Positions 33,489 to 42,426 of a stretch of DNA of 64,000 nt are shown here, in pieces. Numbering within the stretch: the stretch's first letter is position 1; every line of letters starts with the position of its first letter. The position numbers were made by a program, and so were the translations under genes. This stretch comes from Mycobacterium sp. 852002-51163_SCH5372311 (lineage in GTDB: Bacteria; Actinomycetota; Actinomycetes; Mycobacteriales; Mycobacteriaceae), in contig NZ_LZIJ01000184.1 of the NCBI RefSeq assembly GCF_001667115.1, positions 1 to 64,000 on the forward strand, written 5' to 3'. The notes below the pieces were generated by a model, which searched no databases, was not told the origin of the DNA, and worked only from the letters and a program-made list of their open reading frames with translations.

Positions 33489-34814
33489 CTAAGTGGAGGC
33501 CATCGAGCGCGCAGGCCCCAGGGTGACCGGCAGCGACGACCAACCGCGCAGCACCCGGGTATCCCGCCGGCTGCCGGCGCCCGCGGACCGCACCTCGGGG
33601 AAGCGCTCGAAGAACGTGCGCAGCCCTACTTCACCTTCGGCGCGCGCCAGGGCAGCTCCCAGGCAGAAGTGCCTGCCGCCGGAGAAGGCCAGATGCCGCC
33701 CCGCGTTGGCTCGTTCGATGTCGAAGCGGTGCGGATCGGGAAATATCTCCGGATCGCGGTTGGCGGCGGCGAGGTAGATCACCACCAACTCCCCGCGCCT
33801 GACGGTCGCACCGTCCAGCTCGACGTCGTTGCGTGCCAGGCGCGCGGTGAGCTGAACCGGTGAGTCCAGCCGCAGGATCTCCTCGACGGTGTTCGGCCAC
33901 AGCTCGGGATGACGGCGCAGCGTGTCCAGGTGCTCGGGCATGTCCAGCAGCATCCGAATCCCGTTGCCCAGCAGGTTCACCGTCGTTTCGAACCCGGCGG
34001 CCAGCACCAGCCCGGCGAGCGCCTGAAGTTCGATCTCGGAGAGATGCGCATCGGCCGGGCCGTTTTCGGATCGCTGAATCAGCTGGCTCATCAGGTCGTC
34101 GCCGGGATTTCGCCGCAGCTGCCGCAGGTGCTCGGCGAGCCAGAGATTGAACCCGGCGATTCCCTTCTGGACGCGCCGGTACTGCCGCCATGGCAGACCG
34201 ATGTCCAGGCTCGGCGCGGCCAACTCGCCGAACTCCAGGACGCGAGGCCGGTCCGACTCGGGAACACCGAGGATGTCGCTGATGATCGCGACCGGAAGTT
34301 GCGAGCAATACCGCCCCACGATGTCGACAACCCCGGAGCCGCCGGACTCAGCGGCCAGCTGATCCAACAGCCTGGCCGCGGTGTGCTCGACGCGGTCACG
34401 CAATGCCGCGACCGCCCTGGTGGTGAACACCGCCGACACCGTCTTGCGGTAACGCGTGTGGTCGGGGGGCTCAACCGCCAGCAACGACGGTGGCCGCAGC
34501 GGATGGAGCAGCTCGTCGCGTACGCGAGCCTCCAGCCACCGTATCGGCGCAGGCAGATTCGATCCGACCATCAGCACCCGGAAGTCGTCGGAGCGCAGCA
34601 GGTCATGAGCGAGGGTATGGCCGACAGCCAGATACGTGACCCGGCCCTTCAACAGCGGCCCCTGTGGCTGGAGTTCGTCGTAAAACGACACCGGGTCGGC
34701 GACCACCGTCGGATCGGCGATCAGCCTGGCCGGCAAGTCCCCCCTGCGCGCCCCGACCGTCGCGACGCCGCGGACGAACCCGTGCAGCACAAGCCAATGC
34801 AGTCTCTGCTTCAC
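33489..34814 (-). CDS. cyp140: Cytochrome P450 (CYP140 family)
   Basis: A 441-residue soluble P450 corresponding to Rv1880c. I-helix AAGFETT (acid-alcohol pair Glu-Thr-Thr), ExxR in EEILRLDSP and the heme loop FSGGRHFCLGA with the axial Cys are all present. The N-terminal hydrophobic MKQRLHWLVLHGFVRG is short and does not read as a true membrane anchor. Substrate unknown for the family. Followed on the chromosome by the ligase block and preceded by lppE; 72 bp separate it from lppE, so it may share its transcript. Confidence 0.95.
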   Translation of the reverse strand: MKQRLHWLVLHGFVRGVATVGARRGDLPARLIADPTVVADPVSFYDELQPQGPLLKGRVTYLAVGHTLAHDLLRSDDFRVLMVGSNLPAPIRWLEARVRDELLHPLRPPSLLAVEPPDHTRYRKTVSAVFTTRAVAALRDRVEHTAARLLDQLAAESGGSGVVDIVGRYCSQLPVAIISDILGVPESDRPRVLEFGELAAPSLDIGLPWRQYRRVQKGIAGFNLWLAEHLRQLRRNPGDDLMSQLIQRSENGPADAHLSEIELQALAGLVLAAGFETTVNLLGNGIRMLLDMPEHLDTLRRHPELWPNTVEEILRLDSPVQLTARLARNDVELDGATVRRGELVVIYLAAANRDPEIFPDPHRFDIERANAGRHLAFSGGRHFCLGAALARAEGEVGLRTFFERFPEVRSAGAGSRRDTRVLRGWSSLPVTLGPARSMAST

Positions 34815-34886
34815 GGGTCCTCCAGTGATCGGCCGGTCGCAGGTTCTTTCGACAGCCTAGGACCCGCGGCACCCGGGATGCGTGCC

Positions 34887-35309
34887 TCAGCAGTCGGCGA
34901 CGATCTTGAACTCTGTCGTCACAGCCTTGTTGGGATTGTGGCTGTTGATGCCGTAAGCGCTGCCGGTGAACGTGTAGGTGCTTTTGACCAGGTCGACGTG
35001 GGTTTGGCCCACCCCGCCCTCCCACGCACTGCCATTGAACCCGTCGACGTTTCGGATCTTCACCCACTGGGGGATCGCCCTGTCACCGCTGATCAGCACC
35101 ACCGCTTCGACCTGGCCGCCGCGGTCACGGATGTCGATGGTCCGGTACTGCTGGGTTTGACTGCACGCGGGAGGGCTGGCGACGTGCGTGGTCCCGTCCA
35201 CGGTCAGGCGCGCGGCCTTGCGGGGCACCGTCTGGGCGTGCGCGCAGCCGGTGACGCCGGCGGTGACGACCAAAGCAACGCCTGCCACCTTGACCAACCG
35301 GTTCAGCAC
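34887..35309 (-). CDS. lppE: Lipoprotein LppE
   Basis: A 140-residue secreted lipoprotein corresponding to Rv1881c. Signal peptide VLNRLVKVAGVALVVTAG is followed by lipobox VTGC; the lipidated Cys is about residue 22. The mature domain ends with a conserved Cys (KIVADC) that may pair with Cys in PPACSQ. The GTG start is backed by GGAGG nine bases upstream. Function unknown. Lies within the minus-strand run rpfC-SRPBCC-SDR-lppE-cyp140. Confidence 0.93.
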   Translation of the reverse strand: MLNRLVKVAGVALVVTAGVTGCAHAQTVPRKAARLTVDGTTHVASPPACSQTQQYRTIDIRDRGGQVEAVVLISGDRAIPQWVKIRNVDGFNGSAWEGGVGQTHVDLVKSTYTFTGSAYGINSHNPNKAVTTEFKIVADC

Positions 35310-35351
35310 CAGGCACCTCCGTCCGTCGCAGCAATCCGCCAGCACGAAACT

Positions 35352-36191
35352 CTACTGCCGTTTCGGCATCTGTCTGGGTAGTTCTCTGGCAATCCGACTG
35401 CGAACGAACTCGGGACTGAGGCCCTTGATCCGGTCAATCCAGCGAATGCTGTTGGGCACGTACCAGTGCAGCCGTGTCGGGTGGTGGTAGGCCTGCCAGG
35501 CCACCTCCGCCACGCTGCTCGCGGGGATCAGCCGAAACATGCCCTTCTTCGGCGCGCTCGCGCGAATGTCTTGGGCCGACATCGTGGCGCCGTGGTCAGA
35601 GTGATTGGGCGTCGAGGTGAGGATGGCGGTGTCGATCAGACCGGGTAGCACGTCGGCAACCCGGACATCGTGCCGGCGCCACTCCAGACTCAGCGCTTCG
35701 GTCAATCCTTTGACCGCATGCTTGGTCGCCGAGTAGACCGCCAGGCGCGGTATCCCATAGGTGCCCGAGGACGACGACGTCGAGAACATCATGCTGCCCG
35801 GTGTCTTCTTGAGATAGGGGAGCGCGCCGTAGGCGCCGGTCAGCACGGCCTTGAAGTTGACGTCGACCACGCGCATGGCCTCGTCATACGGCACGTCCTC
35901 GAACCAGCCGCTGGCGCCGATGCCGGCGTTGTTCCACATCATGTCGAGCCCACCGTCCGCGTTGCCGGCACAGAAGTCGGCAAGTGCGGAATCGAATGCG
36001 GCCTTGTCCGTCACGTCGACCGCACGGGTCCACAGCCCGGCTTCCAGTTCTGCGTTCAGGGCTTCGAGGCCGTCCTCGCTGCGATCCACCGCACCGACGC
36101 GCCAGCCGTTGGCATGGAAGAGCTTGGCTCCCTCACGGCCCATCCCGCTGGCGGCTCCGGTGATGAAGATCGATTTGACCCGGTCCCGCAT
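35352..36191 (-). CDS. Short-chain dehydrogenase/reductase
   Basis: A 279-residue classical SDR corresponding to Rv1882c. Motifs: TGAASGMG (cofactor), NNAG, active-site Ser in FSTSSSSG and the Tyr-Lys pair in YSATKHAV. The C-terminal region PTRLHWYVPNSIRWIDRIKGL is typical of mycobacterial SDRs thought to act on lipids. NAD versus NADP cannot be read with confidence, although the acidic residue after beta-2 (VDRSED) favours NAD. 37 bp from the upstream SRPBCC gene. Confidence 0.92.
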   Translation of the reverse strand: MRDRVKSIFITGAASGMGREGAKLFHANGWRVGAVDRSEDGLEALNAELEAGLWTRAVDVTDKAAFDSALADFCAGNADGGLDMMWNNAGIGASGWFEDVPYDEAMRVVDVNFKAVLTGAYGALPYLKKTPGSMMFSTSSSSGTYGIPRLAVYSATKHAVKGLTEALSLEWRRHDVRVADVLPGLIDTAILTSTPNHSDHGATMSAQDIRASAPKKGMFRLIPASSVAEVAWQAYHHPTRLHWYVPNSIRWIDRIKGLSPEFVRSRIARELPRQMPKRQ

Positions 36192-36228
36192 GAGGCCCTC
36201 CGTTGCTGACGAATAGCCGAGCTGGCCT

Positions 36229-36696
36229 TCAGGCGGCCTCGACCACTGCTTTGATGCGCTGGAGCGTTTTCGTCATATCGCGGATATTGCGCCGCCTGCG
36301 CAGAAAACCCCCAAATACCCAATACACGGCATTAAACGGTGACGGAGAAAGCCGAAATGACTCCGTCACATCGGTTCCGTCGCCGGCAGGTGCCAACCGG
36401 TAATGCCAATTGTTCACGGGTCTGCCGCCCAGTAATACCGCAAAGCCGAATTCACGACCCGGTTCGCAGGCGGTCACCTCGCATGTCGTCCAGTAGACGG
36501 GTCCTATCTCGTTTCGCCGAACATGCCCGCGGAATCGGGCCCCGAGCGACGGGCCAGTCGCGTCGCCCAACCACTCCGCCTCTATAACTTCGGGGGAGAA
36601 GCGTCCGGTGTTACGGACGTCTGCGATCAACTCCCAGATCTTGTCCGCCGGTGCCGCCATGTGAACTGTCGCCGAACCTTCCATGGCCTGATCCAA
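36229..36696 (-). CDS. SRPBCC family protein
   Basis: A 151-155-residue helix-grip protein corresponding to Rv1883c. It begins GSATVHMAAPADKIWELIADVRNTGRFSPEV, the usual first strand and helix, and ends with a helical TLQRIKAVVEAA. Likely binds a lipid-like ligand. Two nearby ATGs (36696 and 36684) could start it. Lies between the SDR and rpfC on the same strand. Confidence 0.88.
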   Translation of the reverse strand: MDQAMEGSATVHMAAPADKIWELIADVRNTGRFSPEVIEAEWLGDATGPSLGARFRGHVRRNEIGPVYWTTCEVTACEPGREFGFAVLLGGRPVNNWHYRLAPAGDGTDVTESFRLSPSPFNAVYWVFGGFLRRRRNIRDMTKTLQRIKAVVEAA

Positions 36697-36747
36697 ACAC
36701 AGCTTCGCTCGTGGTCATAGACCTCGTCCGGACCTGGCGCCGGCCCG

Positions 36748-37161
36748 TCATGGGCGCGGCACGGCCGCCTGAATGATCTGGTTGATGATCGATGTCACGC
36801 CGCGTCCTGGCGTCGACCACACCGCTGTGGGGAGGCCAGATGCGGTGCCGCACTTCGGCCATGCGTCCAGCCCCTGGTCGGCCAGCACCCGGTTGGCCAC
36901 CGCGATCTGCTGTTCCCTGGATGCCGTCGCCGGATTTCCGACGCCGCCGTACCTGGCCCAGGTCGCCGGCTTGAATTGCAGGCCCCCGTACATGCCGTTA
37001 CCGGTGTTGGCGTGCCAGTTGCCGCCCGACTCGCACTGCGCGACGGCGTCCCAGTTGGGGGTGGGTGCGGCGTTGGCAACGCCGCTGGACAACATCATCG
37101 ACGCTGCAGCCAACGCGCCGAATGCGGCAGACGTCGTGAGAAGATTGCCGATTTTTGTCAT
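36748..37161 (-). CDS. rpfC: Resuscitation-promoting factor RpfC
   Basis: A 137-residue secreted muralytic enzyme corresponding to Rv1884c. An N-terminal signal peptide (hydrophobic to VANAAP) precedes the Rpf domain WDAVAQCESGGNWHANTGNG, with the catalytic Glu just after the first Cys; paired Cys and the GGLQFKPATW segment follow. It cleaves peptidoglycan like a lysozyme/transglycosylase and helps revive dormant cells. No LysM or G5 domain. The region upstream of the start (37162-37448) is unusually AT-rich for the window and probably holds its promoter. Confidence 0.96.
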   Translation of the reverse strand: MTKIGNLLTTSAAFGALAAASMMLSSGVANAAPTPNWDAVAQCESGGNWHANTGNGMYGGLQFKPATWARYGGVGNPATASREQQIAVANRVLADQGLDAWPKCGTASGLPTAVWSTPGRGVTSIINQIIQAAVPRP

Positions 37162-37448
37162 GTCAAGGATTTCGCCCGATGTGGCTGAAGCGTTACCGAT
37201 CCGAATAGCTTGCGAGATGAGACATCTATCGCGTCGAGATTGGCAGGTCAGGGCACGAAATAAACGCGGACGCTCCAGGCAAATAGCGGTCTAAGAATTC
37301 AGGAAAAATCACTGAGAATTGATTAAGAGAATTCTTTCACAAGGGCCGCCGCGTTCGTATCACACGCGCAGGCCTTTCCGCAGCTGGGCGAAGACATCCC
37401 GGCGGCGCCGCTGAGTTTCGAGTTAGCCTGGCTGCTGTAGGTACCGCG

Positions 37449-38033
37449 ATGAACAAGCGTGACGGCAGATCCAGAGAATGGCTGCGCTCGGGCCGGGCCC
37501 GGGCGCTGATCTTCGCCGCGCTCGTGGTCTCCCTGACGCTGGGTGGGGCGTTTGTCGTGGTGAGCCAGCTGAAGCCGTCGCCCGCCGAAGTTCTCGAGCA
37601 TCCGGCAAATCCGGTCACAGATGATCAGAGCAGGGCTCAGGTGCTCGACGCGGCCCATCAGATCGTCGCCCTCGCCGGACTGCGGACGACATCGGCCGGT
37701 TACTTGCCGATGTCATGCAAGGGTCGCAAGGACCCGCCCTATCAGGGCGCGATCTATCTGACGTTCGCGGTGCCCACCGACGTGGCACCCGAGAAGTACT
37801 TCCCAGCTATCGCCACGACGCTGGTAAGCCACGGCTGGGTCGAGGGCCCGCAGCCCAACGGCCGCACCGACGGCAGGACGGTCTCGAAGGACGCCGTCAC
37901 CGCGATCGTCTATCGCGACAGTGACGACCCGAGCCTGGGAGTCCTGCGTCTGTATGGGGAGTGCCGGAACATGAACGACCATCGCCACGACGGGTGGACC
38001 GATGTCGCCGACCAACTCACCGCGCAGCGATAG
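37449..38033 (+). CDS. Hypothetical membrane-anchored protein between rpfC and fbpB
   Basis: A 194-residue protein with one N-terminal membrane helix (about residues 19-41, ALIFAALVVSLTLGGAFVVV) preceded by a basic stretch, so its domain faces outside. No lipobox Cys. The outer part has two cysteines (Cys89 and Cys171, approximate) that could form a disulfide, and an STAGYLPMSCKGRKDPPYQG segment reminiscent of LppP/LppJ-like mycobacterial proteins, which I cannot confirm. It occupies the place where M. tuberculosis has the secreted chorismate mutase (Rv1885c), but is on the other strand and unrelated. Confidence 0.8.
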   Translation: MNKRDGRSREWLRSGRARALIFAALVVSLTLGGAFVVVSQLKPSPAEVLEHPANPVTDDQSRAQVLDAAHQIVALAGLRTTSAGYLPMSCKGRKDPPYQGAIYLTFAVPTDVAPEKYFPAIATTLVSHGWVEGPQPNGRTDGRTVSKDAVTAIVYRDSDDPSLGVLRLYGECRNMNDHRHDGWTDVADQLTAQR

Positions 38034-38079
38034 GCACGACACACGGTGGCGATCCGGTGGCGACCCGCGCCCTAAACGC

Positions 38080-38115
38080 CTACTGCGCCTGACGGATTGT
38101 CGTCAGGCGCAGTAG
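38080..38115. terminator. Hairpin between convergent genes near fbpB
   Basis: CTACTGCGCCTGAC and its exact complement are separated by eight bases, giving a 14-bp perfect stem between two convergent stop codons. There is no T-run, as is usual for mycobacterial terminators. It should stop transcription from both sides. Confidence 0.8.
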
Positions 38116-38134
38116 TGCGTTGTTGGGTTGCTGG

Positions 38135-39115
38135 TTATCCGTGAGCGCCCAGCGCGCCCTGCAGGTCACCCTTCATGGCATTGAGCTGCGCTCCCCAGTA
38201 CTCCCAGCTGTGCGTGCCGTCGGCCTGGAAGTTGAAGACCGCGTTGTGGCCACCGGCCGCGTTGTAGGCGTCCTGGAACTTGATGTTGCTGCTGCGCACG
38301 AAGTTCTCCAGGAACTCCGCCGGCATGTTGGCGCCACCCAGCTCCGTGGGCTTGCCGTTACCGCAGTAGACCCACAGGCGGGTGTTGTTGGAGACCAACC
38401 TAGGGATCTGCACGGTGGGGTCGTTGCGCTGCCACGCCGGGTCGCTGGACGGACCCCACATGTCCGATGCCTTGTAGCCGCCGGCGTCACCCATGGCCAG
38501 ACCGATCAGGGTCGGCCCCATCCCGCTGGAGGGGTCCATCAGGGCCGACAACGAACCGGCGTAGATGAACTGGTCGGGGTGGTACGCCGCAAGAATAAGG
38601 GCCGACGAACCGGCCATCGAGATGCCGACCGCCGCGCTACCGGTGGGCTTGACCTGCCGCTGGCTCTGCAGGTACTGCGGCAGCTCGCTGGTCAGGAAGG
38701 TCTCCCACTTGTAAGTGCTGCAGCCGGCCTTACCGCAGGCCGGGTTGTACCAGTCGCTGTAGAAGCTGGACTGGCCACCGACCGGCATGACGACCGACAA
38801 GCCCGACTGGTAGTACCACTCGAATGCGGGCGTGTTGATGTCCCAGCCGTTGTAGTCGTCCTGCGCACGCAGGCCGTCCAGCAGGTAGACGGCCGGGGAG
38901 CCGTTACCGCCGCTCTGGAACTGGACCTTGATGTTGCGGCCCATGGCCGCCGACGGCACCTGCAGGTACTCGACGGGCAGACCCGGCCGCGAGAATGCTC
39001 CCGCGGTCGCCGCTCCGCCGGCAAGACCGATCAGACCTGGCAGCGTCACAGCTGCCGCCGCACCGACCAAAAGCCGGCGCCCCCAGGCCCGGATCTTCTC
39101 GCTCACATCTGTCAT
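38135..39115 (-). CDS. fbpB: Antigen 85B mycolyltransferase FbpB
   Basis: A 326-residue secreted mycolyltransferase, transferring mycolic acids onto trehalose and arabinogalactan and binding fibronectin. It starts MTDVSEKIRAWGRRLLVGAA, with a twin-Arg-like basic N-region and a signal peptide cleaved after ATAGA; the mature N-terminus FSRPGLPVEYLQVPS is the invariant Ag85 start. The nucleophile lies in GISMAGSS, and GGHNAVF holds part of the active site; a HSWEYWG block carries the catalytic His. Corresponds to Rv1886c. Confidence 0.98.
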   Translation of the reverse strand: MTDVSEKIRAWGRRLLVGAAAAVTLPGLIGLAGGAATAGAFSRPGLPVEYLQVPSAAMGRNIKVQFQSGGNGSPAVYLLDGLRAQDDYNGWDINTPAFEWYYQSGLSVVMPVGGQSSFYSDWYNPACGKAGCSTYKWETFLTSELPQYLQSQRQVKPTGSAAVGISMAGSSALILAAYHPDQFIYAGSLSALMDPSSGMGPTLIGLAMGDAGGYKASDMWGPSSDPAWQRNDPTVQIPRLVSNNTRLWVYCGNGKPTELGGANMPAEFLENFVRSSNIKFQDAYNAAGGHNAVFNFQADGTHSWEYWGAQLNAMKGDLQGALGAHG

Positions 39116-39694
39116 ACCTGCGCCCCTTATCCTTCTGTCGCCGCGCGTTCCCGGCAGAATTTACCGTGCGATTAGCCCAAATGTCGATCTGGATGCGAAG
39201 CAATCTCAGTTTTGTATCGATTACCGCCACCAATACAGCAACTGTGATATACGTGCGGCAAACGCCACCGCTGCATGCGCATGACCGTTATGGAACCACA
39301 CCACCAGCCGAAATAGCGGTAGCACACGCCGACGACGGGCGAGCCGAACACCTCCGGGCGCACTGTACAAAGCTAATCTAATCAAAATGGTGGCGCCGTT
39401 TTCGACAAGTCGCCGTGGGTGCCGCAATGTGTCTGTCGGTGGCCCGAGACGGACGCAGGCGGTCAGGCCGCACAAGGCCGACAAATAATGACGCGCCAGA
39501 CCATTGGCGAGAGCGGGGCGCCGCCAGTGGTTCGGCACCCGGGCGGCCGGACTTGCGTCGAGCGCGTAGGCTCTCTCGGAGCAAGCCGATGGAGACCACT
39601 GTCCCGGTCCATTCCGGCTCTCAAGGACCCACGTATCGATGGTGCGCGACGGTAGGGCTGCTTGGGGGCATCGGAGGCCCAGGGATGATTGAGG
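39116..39694. other. Long intergenic region upstream of fbpB, no convincing gene
   Basis: About 580 bp between divergent genes. The fbpB-proximal 260 bases are AT-richer than the surroundings (for example tttgtatcgattaccgcc and tgtgatatacgtgcggc) and should contain the fbpB promoter. Small open frames in the other half lack ribosome sites and codon character. No clear palindrome or known box was recognised. Confidence 0.6.
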
Positions 39695-40801
39695 ATGCAG
39701 ACTTTGGACGCGGTACTTGGGCTGTCAGTGACACCGACGACCATTGGGTGGGTCCTCGCCGAGGGGCATGGCGCCGACGGCACCATCTTGGACCATCGAG
39801 AGCTGACACTCCAGGGCGGTCCGGGCGTGCGCGCGGTCGGTACCGCAGAGCAGGTGACTGAAGAGGTCTTGCGGGTGAATGCGGCCGCGGCCGCCAGCGA
39901 TCACCGGCTGCGTGTCATCGGCGTGACGTGGAACGACGACGCTTCGGCTCAGGCTGCGCTGCTGTTGGAGTCATTGACGGACGCGGGTTTCGACAACGTT
40001 GTGCCGATCCGCATGCTCGAGGCCGTCGAGACACTCGCGCAGGCAATCGCGCCGGTCATCGGCTATGAACAGACCGCAGTGTGCATCCTGGAACAGGAAT
40101 GGGCCACCGTCGTCATGGTCGACACCCACGACGGCCAGACCCAGACCGCCGTGAAGAATGTGCACGGCGGCTTGGACGGGCTGACTTCGTGGCTGACCGG
40201 AATGTTCGACCGCAACGCATGGCGCCCCGCCGGAGTAGTGGTCGTCGGGTCCGGCGGCGGCATCGATGCGTTCTCCTGGCAGCTCGAAAAGGCTTTGCCG
40301 GTACCGGTTTTCGGGCAAAGCATGGCCCAGGTGACGATCGCGCGAGGCGCTGCCCTGGCGGCCGCGCAAAGCACCGAGTTCACCGACGAGCAGCTGGTGG
40401 ACAGCGTCAGCGTCGCCAGTGATCCGGTTGCAGCCGCCCCCGCTCGTTCGCGGCGGCTGTCCTACACCGGAGCCGCGACCGCCCTGGCCGCCGGCGCGGT
40501 GACCTTCGTGGCGTCGCTGTCACTCGCCGTAGGTTTGCAGCTGGCACCCGATCACCACGCCGGAACGTCGGGAGCGGTGGTGCGCCCGTCGACGCCACAG
40601 GTCGCCGAGGCCGTCACGCCGACAGTGCCACCGCCGCCCGAGGGCGAACCGCAAGCTTCTCGGCCCCAGCGCATTACCGCGGGCCAACCGGCCACGGAAC
40701 CAGGCGCCGGTGACCCGAATGGACGGCCGCCCTCGCTAAGAGTGCTCGACCACATACCCGGTGCTTACGACGCGCCGACACAGCGCCCACCCCGGCCGTG
40801 A
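39695..40801 (+). CDS. DUF7159-type protein: actin-like N-domain, TM helix, proline-rich tail
   Basis: A 368-residue mycobacteria-specific protein at the Rv1887 position. Residues 1-225 resemble an ASKHA (Hsp70/actin-like) ATPase lobe: DAVLGLSVTPTTIGWVLAEG as phosphate-1-like loop, TAVCILEQEWATVVMVD as second loop, VVVVGSGGGIDAF as adenosine-site-like Gly motif. A TM helix follows at about 265-285 (GAATALAAGAVTFVASLSLAVGL), then a Pro-rich extracytoplasmic tail. Role unknown; ATP binding is only inferred. ATG chosen over a TTG two codons upstream. Confidence 0.8.
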   Translation: MQTLDAVLGLSVTPTTIGWVLAEGHGADGTILDHRELTLQGGPGVRAVGTAEQVTEEVLRVNAAAAASDHRLRVIGVTWNDDASAQAALLLESLTDAGFDNVVPIRMLEAVETLAQAIAPVIGYEQTAVCILEQEWATVVMVDTHDGQTQTAVKNVHGGLDGLTSWLTGMFDRNAWRPAGVVVVGSGGGIDAFSWQLEKALPVPVFGQSMAQVTIARGAALAAAQSTEFTDEQLVDSVSVASDPVAAAPARSRRLSYTGAATALAAGAVTFVASLSLAVGLQLAPDHHAGTSGAVVRPSTPQVAEAVTPTVPPPPEGEPQASRPQRITAGQPATEPGAGDPNGRPPSLRVLDHIPGAYDAPTQRPPRP

Positions 40802-40807
40802 CAACCC

Positions 40808-40837
40808 GTGGCGATCGCGAGCGCGGCGGGTCGCCAC
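40808..40837. repeat. Family B inverted repeat at a convergent junction
   Basis: gtggcgatcgcgagcgcggc followed by gggtcgccac: the ends are complementary over seven bases. It lies between two convergent genes, as does the 56-bp tandem array at 31310-31431, with which it shares the gtggcgatcgc and gcgggtcgccacc words. Likely a termination element. Confidence 0.75.
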
Positions 40838-40845
40838 CATCGGAC

Positions 40846-41397
40846 CTAGTCCTGTTTGGGATGCACCGCGGTGAAGATCACCGTTACCTCGTCGCTCACC
40901 TGCATCGAACCCAGCAGCATCGAATACGGCTTGACGCCGTAATCGGATTGGCGCACAGTGGATTCGGCGGACATTCGCCACGAGCGACCGAGATCCTCTG
41001 TGCGCAGCTCGATTACGTGCGGCCGCGACCTGCCCCGGATCTGCAATGTGCCGGTGAGGCGGTACCCGTGTTCGGTCCGGTCGACCTGGTCGGCTTCGAA
41101 GCGGATCCGCGGATAGCGGTTGGCGCCCAACGACTTCAACGCGTTCGACTTAACCAGGGCCCGCTCCGGCGCGGAGAGCGCCTTGACCCCGCCATCGCCG
41201 CGCACCACCTCGAATGAATCGACCTCGATGCTCAGCTCCACGGTGACGGGTTCGGCGTTGTGCCAGTGCACCGCGGCCTGCCAGCGCTTCACTGCGATGG
41301 TGAGACGATGCCCCATTCGCGCGGCCCGACCGGAAACGCCTGTGCATATTGACAATTCACCCTCGGATGCGTCGAGGGCCCATACAGTGTCGATCAC
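40846..41397 (-). CDS. YceI-like family protein
   Basis: A 183-residue lipocalin-like YceI-family protein, corresponding to Rv1890c. Core: VIDTVWALDASEGELSICTG, the VELSIEVDSFEVVRGDGGVKALSAPER segment with the usual strand pattern, RYPRIRFEADQVDR, LTGTLQIRGRSRPH and a final VTVIFTA strand. No signal peptide, so it would be cytosolic. YceI proteins bind isoprenoid or amide lipids in other bacteria. The GTG start overlaps the stop of the dehydrogenase as GTGA, indicating translational coupling. Confidence 0.85.
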   Translation of the reverse strand: MIDTVWALDASEGELSICTGVSGRAARMGHRLTIAVKRWQAAVHWHNAEPVTVELSIEVDSFEVVRGDGGVKALSAPERALVKSNALKSLGANRYPRIRFEADQVDRTEHGYRLTGTLQIRGRSRPHVIELRTEDLGRSWRMSAESTVRQSDYGVKPYSMLLGSMQVSDEVTVIFTAVHPKQD

Positions 41398-42407
41398 ATG
41401 GTCAAGACGGTCCGGTAGTGCGACCGTCCCTGCTCCATCGCCGCGTATCCGTCGGCAGCCTGCGCCAGGGGAAGCTCTTCGATCCATGCCCGCACGCCCG
41501 ACAGTACGGCGAAATGCATTGTCTCTTCAACGTCTTTCGCCGTGCCGGAGGGATGGCCGACAATGCTCAGCCCCGGGTTTATCAACTGGACGGGGCTGAT
41601 CGGCAGCGGGTCCGGAGTCACGCCGATGGTGATCAGTTCACCCCGGGGTAGTAAGCCTCCGACGGTGTCAGCCATGGCTGCGGAATTGCCCGCTGTGGCC
41701 AGCACGACCGCTGCGCCACCGAGTATTCGCAGCGCTTCGGCGACGTCACCGCTGGTGGAGTCGATGTAGTGATGGGCGCCCAGCTTCCGGGCGTCTTCGG
41801 CTTTTGCGGTCCCGCGGGCGATCGCGATGGTCTCGAAACCCATTGCCCGCGCGAACTGCACCCCGAGGTGGCCGAGGCCGCCGACGCCGAGTACCGCCAC
41901 CCGGTCACCGGGTACGGCCTTGGTGTGGCGCAGCGCGTTGTAGGTCGTGACGCCCGCACAGCCCATCGGGGCGGCTTCGACGTCGGAGAGTCCGGATGGG
42001 ATCCGGGCCAGCGCACTGGCCGGCACGGTGACCGATTGCGCATACCCGCCGGGGTAGTGCCAACTCGGGATCTTCCCGTTCGCGCAGTGGATGAAAATGC
42101 CTTTGCGGCAGGGGTCGCAGTGATAGCAGCATCCGCCGAACCAGCCGACTGCGACGCGATCGCCGACTGCGAATTCGTCGACGCCCGCGCCGAGTTCGGC
42201 AATATTGCCGGCGATTTCATGTCCGGGGGTCAACGGCCATGACATGCCAGGGAAGCCGCCGTTGACGAAGTGGCGGTCAGTTCCGCATACGCCGCAGGCG
42301 GTGACGGTGAGACGCGCCTCGCCCGGACCTGGCGGCGTCGTCTCTACTTCGACTAGTTCCAGGGGCGCGCCCGCGGACTGTACGTGGACAGCTTTATGCG
42401 TCGACAT
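41394..42407 (-). CDS. Zinc-dependent alcohol dehydrogenase
   Basis: A 337-residue medium-chain zinc dehydrogenase. Catalytic zinc site in CGVCGTDRHFVNG and GHEIAG; structural zinc loop is abnormal: CCYHCDPCRKGIFIHC still has four cysteines. Cofactor site VLGVGGLGHLGVQFA. The ATG (MSTHKAVHVQSA) is backed by a GGGGGAAG ribosome site. It follows the CYP125-like gene by 19 bp and overlaps the YceI gene, so the three form an operon. P450-then-dehydrogenase order fits hydroxylation of a side chain followed by oxidation to the aldehyde. Confidence 0.92.
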   Translation of the reverse strand: MSTHKAVHVQSAGAPLELVEVETTPPGPGEARLTVTACGVCGTDRHFVNGGFPGMSWPLTPGHEIAGNIAELGAGVDEFAVGDRVAVGWFGGCCYHCDPCRKGIFIHCANGKIPSWHYPGGYAQSVTVPASALARIPSGLSDVEAAPMGCAGVTTYNALRHTKAVPGDRVAVLGVGGLGHLGVQFARAMGFETIAIARGTAKAEDARKLGAHHYIDSTSGDVAEALRILGGAAVVLATAGNSAAMADTVGGLLPRGELITIGVTPDPLPISPVQLINPGLSIVGHPSGTAKDVEETMHFAVLSGVRAWIEELPLAQAADGYAAMEQGRSHYRTVLTM

Positions 42408-42426
42408 GCGCTTCCCCCCTGGTGTG

